In this document: in pieces, positions 10,735-22,899 of the stretch
Position numbering within the stretch: position 1 is the first letter of the stretch
How the letters are laid out: every line of letters starts with the position of its first letter
From: Cephalopachus bancanus
Taxonomy: Eukaryota > Chordata > Mammalia > Primates > Tarsiidae
Assembly (NCBI GenBank): GCA_027257055.1
Contig: JAPVLO010000073.1
Location: 1,488,001 to 1,552,000, forward strand
Reading direction: 5' to 3'
DNA length: 64,000 nucleotides
Position numbers and translations under genes: made by a program
Notes under the pieces: model-generated
Seen by the model: only the letters and a program-made list of their open reading frames with translations
The model's database searches: none
Told to the model about the DNA's origin: nothing

Positions 10735-13610
10735 CTGATCTTTGGCACATTTTCTATGCCAGAACAAGTTATTAACAGTTTAAATATTTAATACTCTTCA
10801 ATACTCAATAATATCTCAATAATATCCCAATAATATCTCAAGGCTAGAGATTAGAACTGAAGACATCACAAGAACGTCATTTTAGCATTTTCAAAAGTAA
10901 TATTCTTCATATTTATATTTCTCAATTAATCATTTCTCTTGCAAGGGTGACTAGGGCTTAGAGCACGAACTATGTAAGTCTGAAAAATTGCCTTCAAATT
11001 GGATTACTCTGTGACCTTAAAAAAAACCTTCATACCCCCAGTGGGCAATAAATCATGTAAAAAATTCTAATGTCAATGAATATTTCTTTAAAGTAAAATG
11101 AAATAACACTATATTTCTTGATCCTAAAAAAGTTCACAGGAAAAATAAAATTATGTTCCCTTGTCAATTTAGGACCATAAACTGGTCTGCAATTATTGAA
11201 AAATCTGTAGCTATTATTAAGAAGTGGAATTCATTAACTATGTCAAAGTTTCATAGCAATATTAACTGCTCACTAAGATAATTTTATGACTTAAAAATAA
11301 AATATGAGTTTGGCCACAAAATGGTAACAAATTTCTACTGCCATTGTATTGTGGAAATAGCATTTAGACTCTAGAATAATATTAGATTAAAAGAGATTCA
11401 CTTCAAAGTTCTATTGTCTATTTTCTCTAGGAAACGATTTTACTTAAATAATTATATTCTACCTGTACGATTTTCTTTCCATTTCTCCAATACTCTACTC
11501 TCATTCTTCCATATTTGACATTATTGGCTTTCAGCTTTAAATGTTTAGGTAGCATTGCTATGAACTGTCATGCTACAGAAACTCATGGATGACTCTTAAA
11601 TGCATACTGCTAGTGAAAGAAGCCAGTGTGAAAATTCTACATATTGTATAATTTCAATTATACACATTCTGGAAAAGGCACAACTCTATAGAGATGATAA
11701 ACAGATAGCTGAAGTTGTCCATTAATAGTTTTACACTCCTACTGAAAAACTTTTAGTAAAACATATTTTGAAAGCAAAATATTTTTCTTTGTGGAACAAC
11801 TAATATTTTAAGTCACTGAAGCATAAAACATGAATTTTTGTTCCAGTCTTATTTTCCAATCTAAAACAAACCCACTGTATATCCAAGATAAACTAAATAC
11901 AGAAATTAATCTGTATTGTCTCTAATGTGCTAAGTCTTTTATATGGTTTTTATCTCCCATTTAATTATCTCAATGTCCTTATTAAGAAATCATTATTGCC
12001 ACACATACAATTTTACTCGAGGAAAATAAGATTCCAAAGAATCTTAAACATACTCATCTATAGCCTAACATCTAGAACAGGTAGTCCTGGATTAGGTATA
12101 ACAAAACCACTTTTTCACTATATTGTTGTAGGTTAAGATGTCAGTCAGTGAACTAAAACCACTGCAAAGAGGAAACTATAAAATTAATTTTCTTAAATTT
12201 TTCACAAGAACACTTAAGTTGGGGAAAAAAGTACATTTTTTACCATGTAACACCAATGAAATAATATGAACTATGAACTGGAAAATTCAACTGGCTTCTT
12301 AATATCACACTGATTCTTGGCATTTAGCAAAAGAGACTGTATGGTTGGCTCCTTTGAGCCCCAAGGGATCCATGTTATAGAGCAAAGGGTAAGAAAGGAG
12401 GGAATTAAGGAGCAATACCCTCTTCTTACCCTTCCCACACTTAGAAGAAACCCAGCTGATAGGGCAACTCATTCAAAAGTTCAGGCCAGACCTCAAACCA
12501 CCTGTGGTTGGCACCTGCGGTTGGCAGAAAAAGTGCAGAATAAATTATGGGTATGGAGAGTAACAGAAATTTTGTTGGGCTTGAGTATGGAACTCCATGT
12601 GGTTATATATAATAATGATACATACTGGGTTTTGCTTCATAACATTGCACCAAAATATTAAAATTTATAGTTTCTTAAAATAAGACAAGCTTTAAATTTT
12701 TGCTGGGGCCTTTGACGTGGTTGGGACTATGTTGCATATTTTATACCTGTATACTTAACAGGATTTTGTCCACAAATAAATGTGTATTTCCAGATACCTG
12801 TTGGCCATGTATATGTCTACTCTACTACAATGTACTGGGCAATATGAGAACTATCCCTTCAGGTTTATTTTGTATGTGCAAACTGTCCTCTTGACATTTG
12901 TCCTTAGGTTTTATAAAACCACCCTCACTTTTTTCTATAAATCTTATATTGATAGCATTTGCATATTGATACTTAGTTTTCCTGAGTTTAAGTTATATTT
13001 TGAAACATTTATTTAAAATGTTTTAATGTGCTTACTTAAAAACAAACTGTAGGTCAACAAAGTGCTTTTTACTTTTGACAAATTTAAACATTTGTAGATA
13101 AAAACTGAGAATATGAGAGAGGTATAACTATGGGTCATTCACATTACAATTTACTTCCAAGTTGTAGAAAAACCTTTAGTGTCAGTATGGATTTTTAAAT
13201 GGATTTTTATTTTAAATAAAATAAATTATTAATAAATATAAATACATTGATAGATTTAAATTAATTAATCAATAACCTTGACAAATAACTTTATCTTTTA
13301 AGTTTTTATATATTTAATTATATAATCTCTTGGGAGTGTTTATTGCAGACAACATTTCAGAATCATACGCATCTAGTATGTGTTAATTAATTTAAACTTC
13401 ACCAACCCTTTACAAGATGGTTTCCAAGATCCATTTCTGTCTTTGCTCCTTGAACCACCCCTGCTCCTCGAAAAAAAAACCTAATCTACAGATTCTTAAC
13501 AAAGAGTGAAAAAAAATCAAATCTCTAAGGTATATGGGAGTAGATGAAAATGTTGATACCTAATGTTTAAATAACCAAATCTTCTTTCTTACTGCTGAAT
13601 TATAACAAAT
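10735..13610. other. Intergenic, mostly unassigned AT-rich DNA
   Basis: No gene recognised. The 114-codon frame at 12,317-12,661 has no recognisable domain. A single L1 fragment lies at 11,585-11,708. A sequence around 12,700-13,010 carries several overlapping short frames that look like chance. Confidence 0.4.
11585..11708 (+). repeat. Old L1 3' fragment
   Basis: 'gatgactcttaaatgcatac' to 'agagatgataaacagat' matches the old L1 at about 9,355-9,470 closely, so both are the same L1 family end. Confidence 0.7.
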
Positions 13611-13613
13611 AAC

Positions 13614-13908
13614 TAGACAGGTGTGGTAGCTCATGCCTGTAATCCCAGTACTTTGGGAGGCAGAGGCAAGAGGATTACCTGAGTCCAGGTATTCGAGACC
13701 AGCCTGGGCAACTTGGCAAGAACTTGTCTCTACAATAAATAAAAAAAATTATCCAGGCATGGTGTGTGCACCTGTGGTTCCAGTTACTTGGAAGGCTGAA
13801 GCGGAAGGATCACCTGAGCCCAGCAGGTCAAGGCTGCAATGGCTGTAAGCGTGCCACTGCACTCCAGCCTGGGCTACAAGTGAGACTCTGACTCAAAAAA
13901 AAAAAAAG
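13614..13908 (+). repeat. Alu SINE, plus orientation
   Basis: 'tgtggtagctcatgcctgta' through the linker 'tctctacaataaataaaaaa' to 'gagactctgactcaaaaaaa'. A full dimer. Confidence 0.9.
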
Positions 13909-14398
13909 TAACTAAGTCCTCTTCATTTCTTCTTCTCCTTTTCATTATAAAATCATTTTATAAGAAAGTTTGAGTTCATGTTAATTTAGTAAAGTGGGGC
14001 TCGAAATACATCATCCTAATGAGTCTAAAAGAATGAAATTATATCAGAAAAAATCTAAATACATATATTTCAAAAAATAAACAATAGTAATACTAATGAT
14101 GAGTCCTTGCTTCCAAGTGTGCCTGATTTATATGCTCACACTAGAAAGAGAATCACAAAGATACATAACTCATTTATGCCCCTCAGAGCTAGGCAAATTT
14201 AAGCTATATCCAATAGCAAAGAATGATTGAGTATTGATATCAGTTTTAACCCTTATGGTAATGATTTCTAAATATTTTAAAGTGATGAAATTCTTCATTA
14301 TTGTTCATCCCTAAGTGGTTCAAGAAATAAATTATGCTAATTCTCATGACACATTCATCTTTTCTACTTAGAGTCACAGAGGACACAATTTGACTCTT

Positions 14399-14689
14399 TT
14401 TTTTTTTTTTTTTTGAGTTGGAGTCTCACTCTGTTGACCAGACTGGAGTGCAGTGGCCTCTCCCGGCCACCGCAGCCTTGACCTGCTGGGCTCCAGTGAT
14501 CCTTCTGCCTCAGCCTTCGAAGTAGCCAGAATTACAGGCATGTGCTACCACACCTGGCTGATTTTTTGATTTATTGTAGCGATGAGGTCTCGCTGCCCAG
14601 GAGGGTCTCGAACCCGTGGGCTCAGGCAATCCACTCACCTCAGCCTTCCAAAGGCACAGGATTACAGGCTGAGCCACTGAGCCCGGCTA
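14399..14689 (-). repeat. Alu SINE, minus orientation, with TSD
   Basis: Oligo-T, then 'gagttggagtctcactctgt', ending 'gagccactgagcccggcta'. Flanked by caatttgactctt on both sides (about 14,386-14,398 and 14,690-14,702). Confidence 0.95.
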
Positions 14690-14702
14690 CAATTTGACTC
14701 TT

Positions 14703-16540
14703 AATGTGCCTCATAGAGAAGGGAAATATATAATTAGTTAGGTATTTTTTTCTTATCCTCAATATCTAGTTCTCTTATCTGATAAGTGTAAAACTACTAA
14801 AAGTTAAATTTAGAAATTATACTGGATGTCAATATGAACTTTCAAGCTTATTTCTGAATAATTATAATTATAATCACACAAAATAGGAATGCATGATATT
14901 AATATATAGCATCTTTTTGGTGTATAAATTGAACCCAGTGAACATTGATCAGGTATCTACATGTGAAGGACCCTCACATAGAGTCTGGAGGGTCCCTTGG
15001 CCCAGGCCTCAGATTATTTACAGACTTACAGATAAGCTGACAAGACAGAAAGAAGACAGTCAACATACAATGCTACACTTGTGTCCAGTGATCTAATTGC
15101 ACCAACTGAAGGTTACAGTGAGTTAATTTTTTTGGAAATCCTATGATTATCTTTTGAACAACACAATTACACCAGGGATTGTTGCAGGTATGTATGTGTT
15201 TTCATCATATCAATGTGTTCAAAGTAACATTTAAAATAGACAACAATTTTGTAATCTTGGCATTTCTTCAGTTTTTAATATACTGTGGGCCCGAAAAAAT
15301 GCAGATAGGCCTGGTCTCTCTGAATGGCTCTGCCAGCTATTGGGCACCATGCTAATTTCTAGGGAAAACAAGACACAGTCCCTGCTCTCAAGGAGCTTAT
15401 AGTCAACATCAAAAGAGAAATAAATATACAAATTCCTATACTAGATAATAGAATTCGATAAGGATCATTCTAGAAACACAAATAACAATGAAACTTAATG
15501 ACACCGAAGGTCATTTCCAGTTAAGAAGGAGAATATCTTCAAGAAGAAATGTCATCGACAATGGATCTTAAAAGACAAGGGGCTACTGATAGGCAGGGAG
15601 GAGTGAGGAAGGTAAGAGCAGAGAGGGGCATATATTAGAAACAGCACTGTTTGTGTGGTTTGTGAAAAGCAGAGGAGGCAGTAAATACGGAAAATCAGAT
15701 TAGGACCATGTTGTTCAGAGTCCAAATGGCAGAGAAAAGAGTCCCACACCTGCTATGACTGGCCGAAAAAAGTCAGTATAAGGTTTTGAGCAAGAAAGTA
15801 AGTATCATTGTGTTGCATTTTAGAAAGCTAAAACTGGGATAAATATACATCCAGCATCAAGGGATTGTATGGGAAAACAGTAAAGAGGTTGTCACAACAA
15901 CCCTAGACCAGAAGCTTCATTTCTCTGCCTGATCAGAAGAATGTCCCTTTAGTTCAGTCCTGAAATCCCTTCCTTGTGTTCTCCCCTTACCTGTATCCTA
16001 AGCTATAAGCTTGTCTTCAGTGGGTGATCAGAGGTACCTTTTTTTGTTCAGTATTTTGAAATTATAATCAAGGGAATTACTCACCGAAGGTAAAACTTTT
16101 CTTCTTCATTCAGCTTGATTTTCTTAAGAGAACTATTAATAGCTTTTATCCTAGCATATATTCATTGCACTTAGTCAGGGAATTCAATACCTATTGATAA
16201 CACCAGGAAGCATTTAACCTAAGACAACCAAATGCCAAACATTATTTCTTCCATTTGCACAATAAAATCAAGTGTTAAAAGTCATCCATGTCTAGGGTTT
16301 CTTCCATTGAATAAATGAAAAATAGAATTAGCATATCTGAGAATAAGATTTTTTATTTTTAGTTTTTATTTTTATCAAAGAATCAATCTTTTTTCAACTT
16401 TATTTGCTCCTCCAAGCTAGTTCAATAAATGGACTAAAGTTAAAATAAGTATACAATTTTATAATAACAGTTAATACTTATAAAGCACTTACTATATGCT
16501 GACAGTGTTCTAAGAACTGTATATAGTCTTCCTTGACACT
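14703..16540. other. Intergenic, mostly unassigned
   Basis: No gene seen. Around 15,330-15,410 'gccagctattgggcaccatg' and 'ccctgctctcaaggagctta' look like an ancient L2/MIR-type repeat. Around 16,460-16,530 there is a further MIR/L2-like stretch. Confidence 0.4.
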
Positions 16541-16785
16541 GAAAAAAAAAGGATTCTTTGTGGGGTACAGTTCAGGGTTAGGTATACAAATGTTCATTAT
16601 GCAGCTAGCCTTGTTGATGAGGTGTGCCCCTCCCTCACCTGGCAGTTTCCCTCAACTGCCAATCCCACCCGCCACCTGGCAGTTTCCCACTACTGCCAAA
16701 CCTCTTTCTTATAGTATTATGATAATTGTTCAAGGTCTGCCTATGAGTGAGAACATATGGTACTCTGTTAAAAAAAAAGATTCTA
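16541..16785 (-). repeat. L1 3' end, 5'-truncated, minus
   Basis: 'tgtggggtacagttcagggt' then 'aggtatacaaatgttcatta', the shared L1 3' UTR, ending 'gagtgagaacatatggtact'. It is bracketed by A-rich repeats ending gattct, a likely target duplication. 'acctggcagtttccc' occurs twice inside. Confidence 0.8.
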
Positions 16786-16789
16786 AAAG

Positions 16790-17460
16790 ATGAGGTTCTC
16801 AATAAGCAGAGGAAAGAAGGAATTCCTACTACTTAGAACAGACAATATAGAGATTTACCTTCCTAGTGATTGGACTTAATTTCTCCCAGCTCCTACATTT
16901 CCAGAACAATGGCATTATTCAAGCTGAAAAGGCAAAAATCCAAGTTGCCACTTGACTTTTGATTTAACAAAGGTTATGTGAAAGCTGTCCTGAGTTGTTG
17001 AATTACATAGTTTATCATACCATCTAATGTTTTCAAAAGGATATTTTATTATTGATTAAACAAATTTAAAGTGCAAAATACCTGAATATACCTATTAAAA
17101 TTGTATTTAAGCATTCCTGTGGGGTATAACATTGCAAAAAAGAAAAAAAAACTCTATTGCATCCCACTTGTTTACTTTAGTTATTTAAAAGGTACATTAC
17201 TTGATTACTAAAACTGCAAACTGATTAACAAGTCTCCATGTGTTGATGTAAATGACCAAATGACTATATTGAGATGTGCATGAAAAATAATCACATAAAT
17301 GTATCCATAATTGAACTAGAAAATAACAAAAGGAAAGAGTAGAATTAGTAAACATTACCCAAAATAAGAAGGGATATTTTAGACATATCACTGCAAAATA
17401 TAAAGAATATTCAGATTTTTCAATGTAAAAATTGATTTATAAACTTAACTAAAAATTCAA
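16790..17460. other. Intergenic, no feature recognised
   Basis: AT-rich DNA with no gene or recognised repeat. Confidence 0.4.
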
Positions 17461-17473
17461 AGTACTAATTTCA

Positions 17474-17986
17474 GCCAGGCATGGTGACTCACACCTATAA
17501 TCCCAGCACTTTGGGAGGCTGAGGTGAGAGGATTGCCTGAGCCCACGGATTCAAGACCAATCTGGGCAGCTTGACGAGACCTCATCTCCACAGTATATCA
17601 AAGAATTAGCCAGGCGTGGTGGTGCATGCCTGTAGTTCCAGCTACTTGGAAGGCTGAGGAGGAAGGATTGCCTGAGCCCAATAGGTCAAGGCTGCAATGG
17701 CCATGAGTGTACCACTGCACTCCAGCCTGGGCAACAGAGTGAGACTACAACTCAAAAAAAGAAAGAAAGAAAGAAACCCTGAGCCATAGCTACCCTGTTA
17801 AGTTGCTTTCAAATTTGTGGCCCACAGAAACTGTGTGAAATGATAAATATTTAGCCAGGCATGGTGGCACATGCCTTTAGTTCCAGCTACTTGGAAGGAT
17901 TGACTGACCCAGTAGGCTGAGGCTGTGGTGGCCATGAGCGTGCTATTGCACTTCAGCCTGGGCAACAGAGTGAGACTCAAAAAAAA
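17474..17986 (+). mobile_element. Alu with apparent 3' transduction
   Basis: A full dimeric Alu (17,474 to about 17,775, tail with (GAAA)n) is followed by about 70 bp of non-Alu DNA and then a second Alu right monomer with its own A tail (about 17,850-17,986). The only target duplication found, tactaatttca, lies outside the whole block (17,463-17,473 and 17,987-17,997). This fits one insertion of a read-through Alu transcript. Confidence 0.65.
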
Positions 17987-18188
17987 TACTAATTTCACTA
18001 GAGATTCATTAAGCCAAATACATATGTAAGAAATTAAAACTTATTCTTAGATCAGTTATTCTCAAACTAGAATAACCAGAGAAAAGCAAAATAACTCACT
18101 TTGTAAATATTTCAGAAAAATGTTTCAGTGGTATAATTCAAAGGCAGGACGAGATGCTTTAATAGTATTTTCTTCTCTCTTCTTTACC

Positions 18189-18203
18189 TGCCCCCTGCTG
18201 GCA
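18189..18203 (-). promoter_or_regulatory. Candidate CTCF binding motif
   Basis: The minus strand reads tgccagcagggggca, which fits the CTCF core CCASYAGRGGGCR at every defined position. It lies in non-repeat DNA about 21.9 kb upstream of the ASZ1 start codon. The human interval between ASZ1 and CFTR has a known CTCF insulator about 21 kb upstream of CFTR. Equivalence to this motif is inference. Confidence 0.55.
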
Positions 18204-18644
18204 AAAGAGAAAACTGAAAATAAAGAAGCTTCATACACAATGTACTGAAAAAGCACAATTTTAAACAATCAATATTTAGTGCTATAAATTTTTTTCATTA
18301 GACAAGATTAATTTTCCATCATATAATCCCACTACTCATAATGGAAGCAACAGGAACATTTATACATTGCCTGTGAATTAGAATTGGAGTTAAAAAAAAA
18401 AAAGTTTGGGATTTGGAAATATTTCCCTATTTTACTATAGTTTAGGTAAATGACCATGTTTAAAATCAGAATACAAACATCTAAAAATGTCACAATGAGA
18501 GATTTTTTGTGTCATATCTACCCTTACATCTTTACTGTCAAAATAAGCATGGACTGGATATGAGTTTCATTAGCAGTATCCATAATTGATTGACTGACCA
18601 TATCCAAAAGGGTCTGATTACTGGATCACTGTGTACAAAACAGT

Positions 18645-18820
18645 ATTGTTGAAGACAATTGAGTGTTTTGTATATGCCGAATCTACATTGAGCACTTTGC
18701 TTACTCATAAGTTATAAAACCTCAGAATAATAATTGTTGAAGACAATTGAGTGTTTTGTATGTGCCAAATCTACATTGAGCACTTTGCATACTCGTATGT
18801 TATAAAACCCCAGAATAATG
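18645..18820 (+). repeat. 88-bp tandem duplication (2 copies)
   Basis: Units 18,645-18,732 and 18,733-18,820 both begin attgttgaagacaattgagt and end with 'cagaataat'. They differ at about eight positions, so the duplication is moderately old. Confidence 0.95.
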
Positions 18821-19012
18821 CAAATTTGGATCTGTGATTGGTTCAGTTATTGCTTAGCTCTTATTCTCAAAAAAGGAATAAGGTAGAATGCTTTTACTGG
18901 TGAAAGAGAATTAAGAATTAATTATTTCCAAACTGTCTCAATATAAAACTTAACTTGTTAAGTGTGGCATAAGTTTCAATATCTTTATATTGTGCTTAAT
19001 ATGAAAATACAG

Positions 19013-19325
19013 GCCAGGCACTGTGGCTCATGCCTTTAATCCCAGCACTTTGGGAGACAGAGGCGAGAGGATTGGCTGAGTCCATGGGTTTGAGACTAGC
19101 CCAGGCAACTTGGCGAGACCTTGTCTCTACAATAAATTTTTAAAAATTAGCCAGGCATGGTGGCGCATGCCTGTAGTTCCAGCTACTTGGAAGGCTGAGG
19201 AGGAAGGGTCACCTGAGCCCAGCAGGTCGAGGCTGCAGTGGCTTTGGGTGTACACTGCACTCCAGCCTGGGCAACAGAGTGAGACTCCAACTCAAAAAAA
19301 AAAAAAAAGAGGAGGAGGAGAAGGA
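19013..19325 (+). repeat. Alu SINE, plus orientation, with GGA-rich tail
   Basis: 'ggccaggcactgtggctcat' to 'gagactccaactcaaaaaaa', followed by a (GGA)n/(GAA)n microsatellite up to about 19,330 grown from the A tail. Confidence 0.9.
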
Positions 19326-19389
19326 GAAGAAGTAGAATACACCAGCAAAACAGAAGCCTCTCTCCAGTCACCTTTCAATCATTGACTCC

Positions 19390-20215
19390 CCTCAAAAGAA
19401 ACTATTCTGACTTCTGTTACTATATTTGTTTTGCATGTTTTTGAATTTCATGTGAATGAAATTGCATTATGCACTCTCCAGTGTCTGGTTTTTTTCACTC
19501 AATTTGTGTTTACAGGATTCATCTATGTTCTTCATATATAAAGGTAGTCATTTCCTTGCTATATAGTATTCCATTGCATGCATAAACTTGAAAAAATTAT
19601 CCATTCTATCGTTAATGAAATATTTGGATTGTTCACAGTTTTTGCAATTTTTAAAGTATATCTAGGAGTAGAGAATCTAGGTCATGTGATTTGTATTGTT
19701 CAATTTCAGTAAATGTTACCATAGTTTTCCAGTGTTAATATCAATTACAATTTACATCCTACCAAGAGCATTGGTAGTTCTAGTTGTTCCACATCCAAAA
19801 CAACACTTGGCATAATCAAGGATATTGTGTTGTTTTAATTTTAGTCATTGTAGTAAACAGTAGTGTCTTGTGGTATAAAATTGCATTTTCTGATAATTAT
19901 TCTGAGAACATTTTTATATGTTTATTGGTCAACTGAATGTATTCATTTGTGAAGTACATGTTCAATTCATCTGTTCATTTTTTTCATTATGTTGTATGTT
20001 ATCTCATTGATTTTAGTTCTTCATATATTCTGGAAAAAAGTTCTTCATCAGATATATTGCAAATATCTTCTTTACCTCTGTGGGTTGAATTTTCACTCAC
20101 ATTAATGGCATCTTTTGATAAAAAGAAGTTCTTAAATTTTAATGAAGTCCAATTTATTAATCTTTTCTTTATAGTTGAGCGCTTTTGTAGCTTGTTAGAA
20201 ATCTACAAGTATCTT
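19390..20215 (-). repeat. Old L1 (L1M-type) ORF2/3' fragment, minus
   Basis: Reversed L1 ORF2 and 3' style throughout: 'ctatatagtattccattgca', 'tttggattgttcacagtttt', 'cttcatatattctgg'. There is no intact frame. The 97-codon frame on the + strand is antisense noise. Confidence 0.75.
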
Positions 20216-20229
20216 AAGGGCAAAATCTG

Positions 20230-21085
20230 AACCTACTTCCCTAGTACCTTGGCCTTTCAAGTCCTGGCTGCAGATCATCTTGAGCAGGGGAGAAAGGGGG
20301 TAGGAGATACATAATACTGTCTTTGAATACTTGAAATGCTATCATAGAGATGAAAACATTAGACTTGTTCTGCATGGTCTTGTGAAAGAAATAAGACCCT
20401 GAGTAAAAAGGAAGACCTAGTCTTAACATCAAATTGTATATCTGAATAATCCAATTATGAAATGAGATTATGTGCTCTCCATCACTAGAAATGTTAAAGC
20501 ATAGCTTGATAGACAGTTTGTTGGAAATGGGATGGAAATTGTACTAGATAACCTTTAAGCCAATCCATCTGGCTTTAAAGGTGTGGCTACAGCATGTGAT
20601 GTGGGCCATTATAGTTGTCCTATATGCCAGTGGTTTAAAGAAGTAAGGGTTGAACTCCTATAATATTCTTGTTTTTCTCTTAATAGAATATAGACCTGTA
20701 TAAAATCTTATTTACAATTATCTATATTTTCAGTTTCTATAACCTCTACTTTTTAAAGAATACAGTAATTCTCTTTACCTCAAGTTTTCCTTTGGAAAGT
20801 TTTTATGGGAAAATTCCAGGATTTGTCAAATAAGATTCTATCTATCCCAAACATAGCCTTTACAATTGCCAATTCTTTTCTCTTTCTGCCTTCATCTATC
20901 CAGAAGAAAATTTGTCTGTTTCTTAGTTGATAACATGGCACCAACAAGATGCTTCAATTCTTTGTTTACTTTAAAATGCCATCCTCTACACGTTCTCCCA
21001 CAGCTTTATGTATTTCTTGAAGTTCAGTAATCAAATGATATGAATATTTCAGGAGAAGCCAAACCACTAGGGTGCCAGTATATTA
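20230..21085. other. Intergenic, no feature recognised
   Basis: No gene. Short frames here have no recognisable content. Confidence 0.4.
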
Positions 21086-21089
21086 TGCC

Positions 21090-21265
21090 TAAGCAATCGC
21101 ATAGTAGAGATAGACAGACCTAGTTCAAATCTCATTTTCACCACTTGCCAGAGCATGTTACTTAACATTTAGGCCCCAGTGTTATCATCTATAAATTGGA
21201 AATAAAAATATTATCCACCCTATTAGCTGTTGTGAGGATGAAATGTGATATTGGTCATCAAATAT
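21090..21265 (+). repeat. MIR SINE
   Basis: 'gacagacctagttcaaatct', 'cacttgccagagcatgttac' and 'gctgttgtgaggatgaaatg' are the MIR core in order. Confidence 0.75.
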
Positions 21266-21305
21266 TTAACATAGTACATGACTGAGAGTATACACTTTCT
21301 TTTTA

Positions 21306-21690
21306 AGAAAATGTACACTATAATGGAATATTATTTAGCCATAAAAAGAAATAAAATTGTGATGCATACTACAACATGGATGAACCTTGAAAACATTAAG
21401 CTAAGTAAAATAAATCAGACACAAAAGGACAAATCCTGTGATTCCACTTGTAGAAGTACCTAGAATAGGCAAATTCAAGAGACATTCAAAGACGTTCCCA
21501 TAGGAGAGAGGAGATACAGAGCTTCTGTTTGGGATGATGAAAAAGTTCTAGAAATGATGATGGTGATGGTTGCACAGCATTGTGAATGTACTTAATGTCA
21601 TTGAAATGTATCAATGTCACTAAAATAGATACAATTGTAAATTTTATGTTATGTATATCTTACCACAATAAAAATAAAATTTAAAAATCT
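21306..21690 (+). repeat. Old L1 3' end
   Basis: 'ataatggaatattatttagc', 'caacatggatgaaccttgaa' and the final 'atcttaccacaataaaaata' are the classic mammalian L1M 3' UTR ending in an A-rich tail. Confidence 0.85.
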
Positions 21691-21938
21691 TAAATGTGAG
21701 CCATCATTTTTAGCTTACCATAATCTGTAGGGAAGATCTACAATGACTCTCATAAGAATATGGCTCTAGAATTATAATTTGTATTCTTTTTACCATACAC
21801 CTTATCTTAGACTTAGCCATACCAAAGTTCAGCTCTCTTTTTTTGTGTGTTCTCTTCTAGCATCCCACACTTTTAAAACTTTAATTTTTTTACATCCAAA
21901 AACTATTTGTTTAATATGATTGTGAACTCAAAGATTTA

Positions 21939-22240
21939 TTTATTTTTATTTTTTATTTTTTTTGAGTTGGAGTCTCACTTCATTGCCCAGACTGGAATGC
22001 AGTGGCCACTCTCGGCCACCGCAGCCTCAACCTGCTGGACTCTGGTGATCCTTCCACCTCAGCCTTCCAAGTAGCTGGAACTACAGGCGTGTGCTACCAT
22101 GCCCGACTAATTTTTGATTTAGTGTAGAGATGAGGTCTCATCAAGTTGCCCAGGCGGGTCGTGAACCTGTGGGCTCAGACAATTCATTCACCTCAGCCTC
22201 CCAAAGCATGGGATTACAGGCTGAGCCACTGAGCCCAGCT
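21939..22240 (-). repeat. Alu SINE, minus orientation, with TSD
   Basis: T-rich tail, 'gagttggagtctcacttcat', ending 'gagccactgagcccagct'. Flanked by tcaaagattta on both sides (21,928-21,938 and 22,241-22,251). Confidence 0.95.
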
Positions 22241-22567
22241 TCAAAGATTTAATATAAGTACCTGGTCTATAGAAATTTTAGATTAATGTCAGCACTTCTG
22301 AAGGAGCCACTGCCAAACTTTTCTTTTAAAATAAGTAACTGTCCCAACTCTTTGTCACTAGTTTCTAAGTCATTTCCTAAATAAAGCAAAGTTTTTCCTT
22401 CAATCTTACAGTATATCTTTTTAAGATATAATTTCTGGGGTGTGTGTTGGGATATATGTGGTAATGGTGGGGCACAGCAGGGAGAAAGAAGACTTTGTCT
22501 AAGCCATTTTTTCTAATGTTAATAAGTTACATCTACTTGTTCCTCTTTTTTTTCAAATAGTTATTTA

Positions 22568-22750
22568 TCATTTCATTGAACTAAACCTGATTGGTTGGCA
22601 TGATTTCCCATTACGTAAATCATACTGTTCATCTCTAAACAGATTATGTTTGTTTAAATGTTCAACAATTATACCATTCATTACAAATTCTATCCACTTC
22701 CCTGACCTTGAAGTAAAAATGAGTAATCTGAAATCAACAAGGACCTCCAC
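22568..22750 (-). pseudogene. CR1/L3-like LINE reverse-transcriptase remnant
   Basis: A minus-strand frame reads IIVEHLNKHNLFRDEQYD followed by NGKSCQ. This resembles the CR1/L3 RT region with the pattern I..HL.K..L..D.Q.G.R.G.SC. Such LINEs are ancient in mammals, so a readable stretch is unusual. The stretch is short (about 40 codons) and recognised by eye only. Confidence 0.45.
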
Positions 22751-22899
22751 TGGAATGCTTTGTGTGGATCGATTACCCAGAAGTTATTTGTAATGATAAG
22801 ATGTACATTTCTGCCAGCCAACAGTAGTACATTAATGTGTGCTTGAAAATAAAGTCCTTTGTGAAAATTACCTAGCCAAATCATTCTGTTTCTTAATCT

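Noticed and set aside
12317..12661. 114-codon open frame
   Set aside because: No domain, no splice or promoter context, AT-rich surroundings. Length is within chance for 64 kb.
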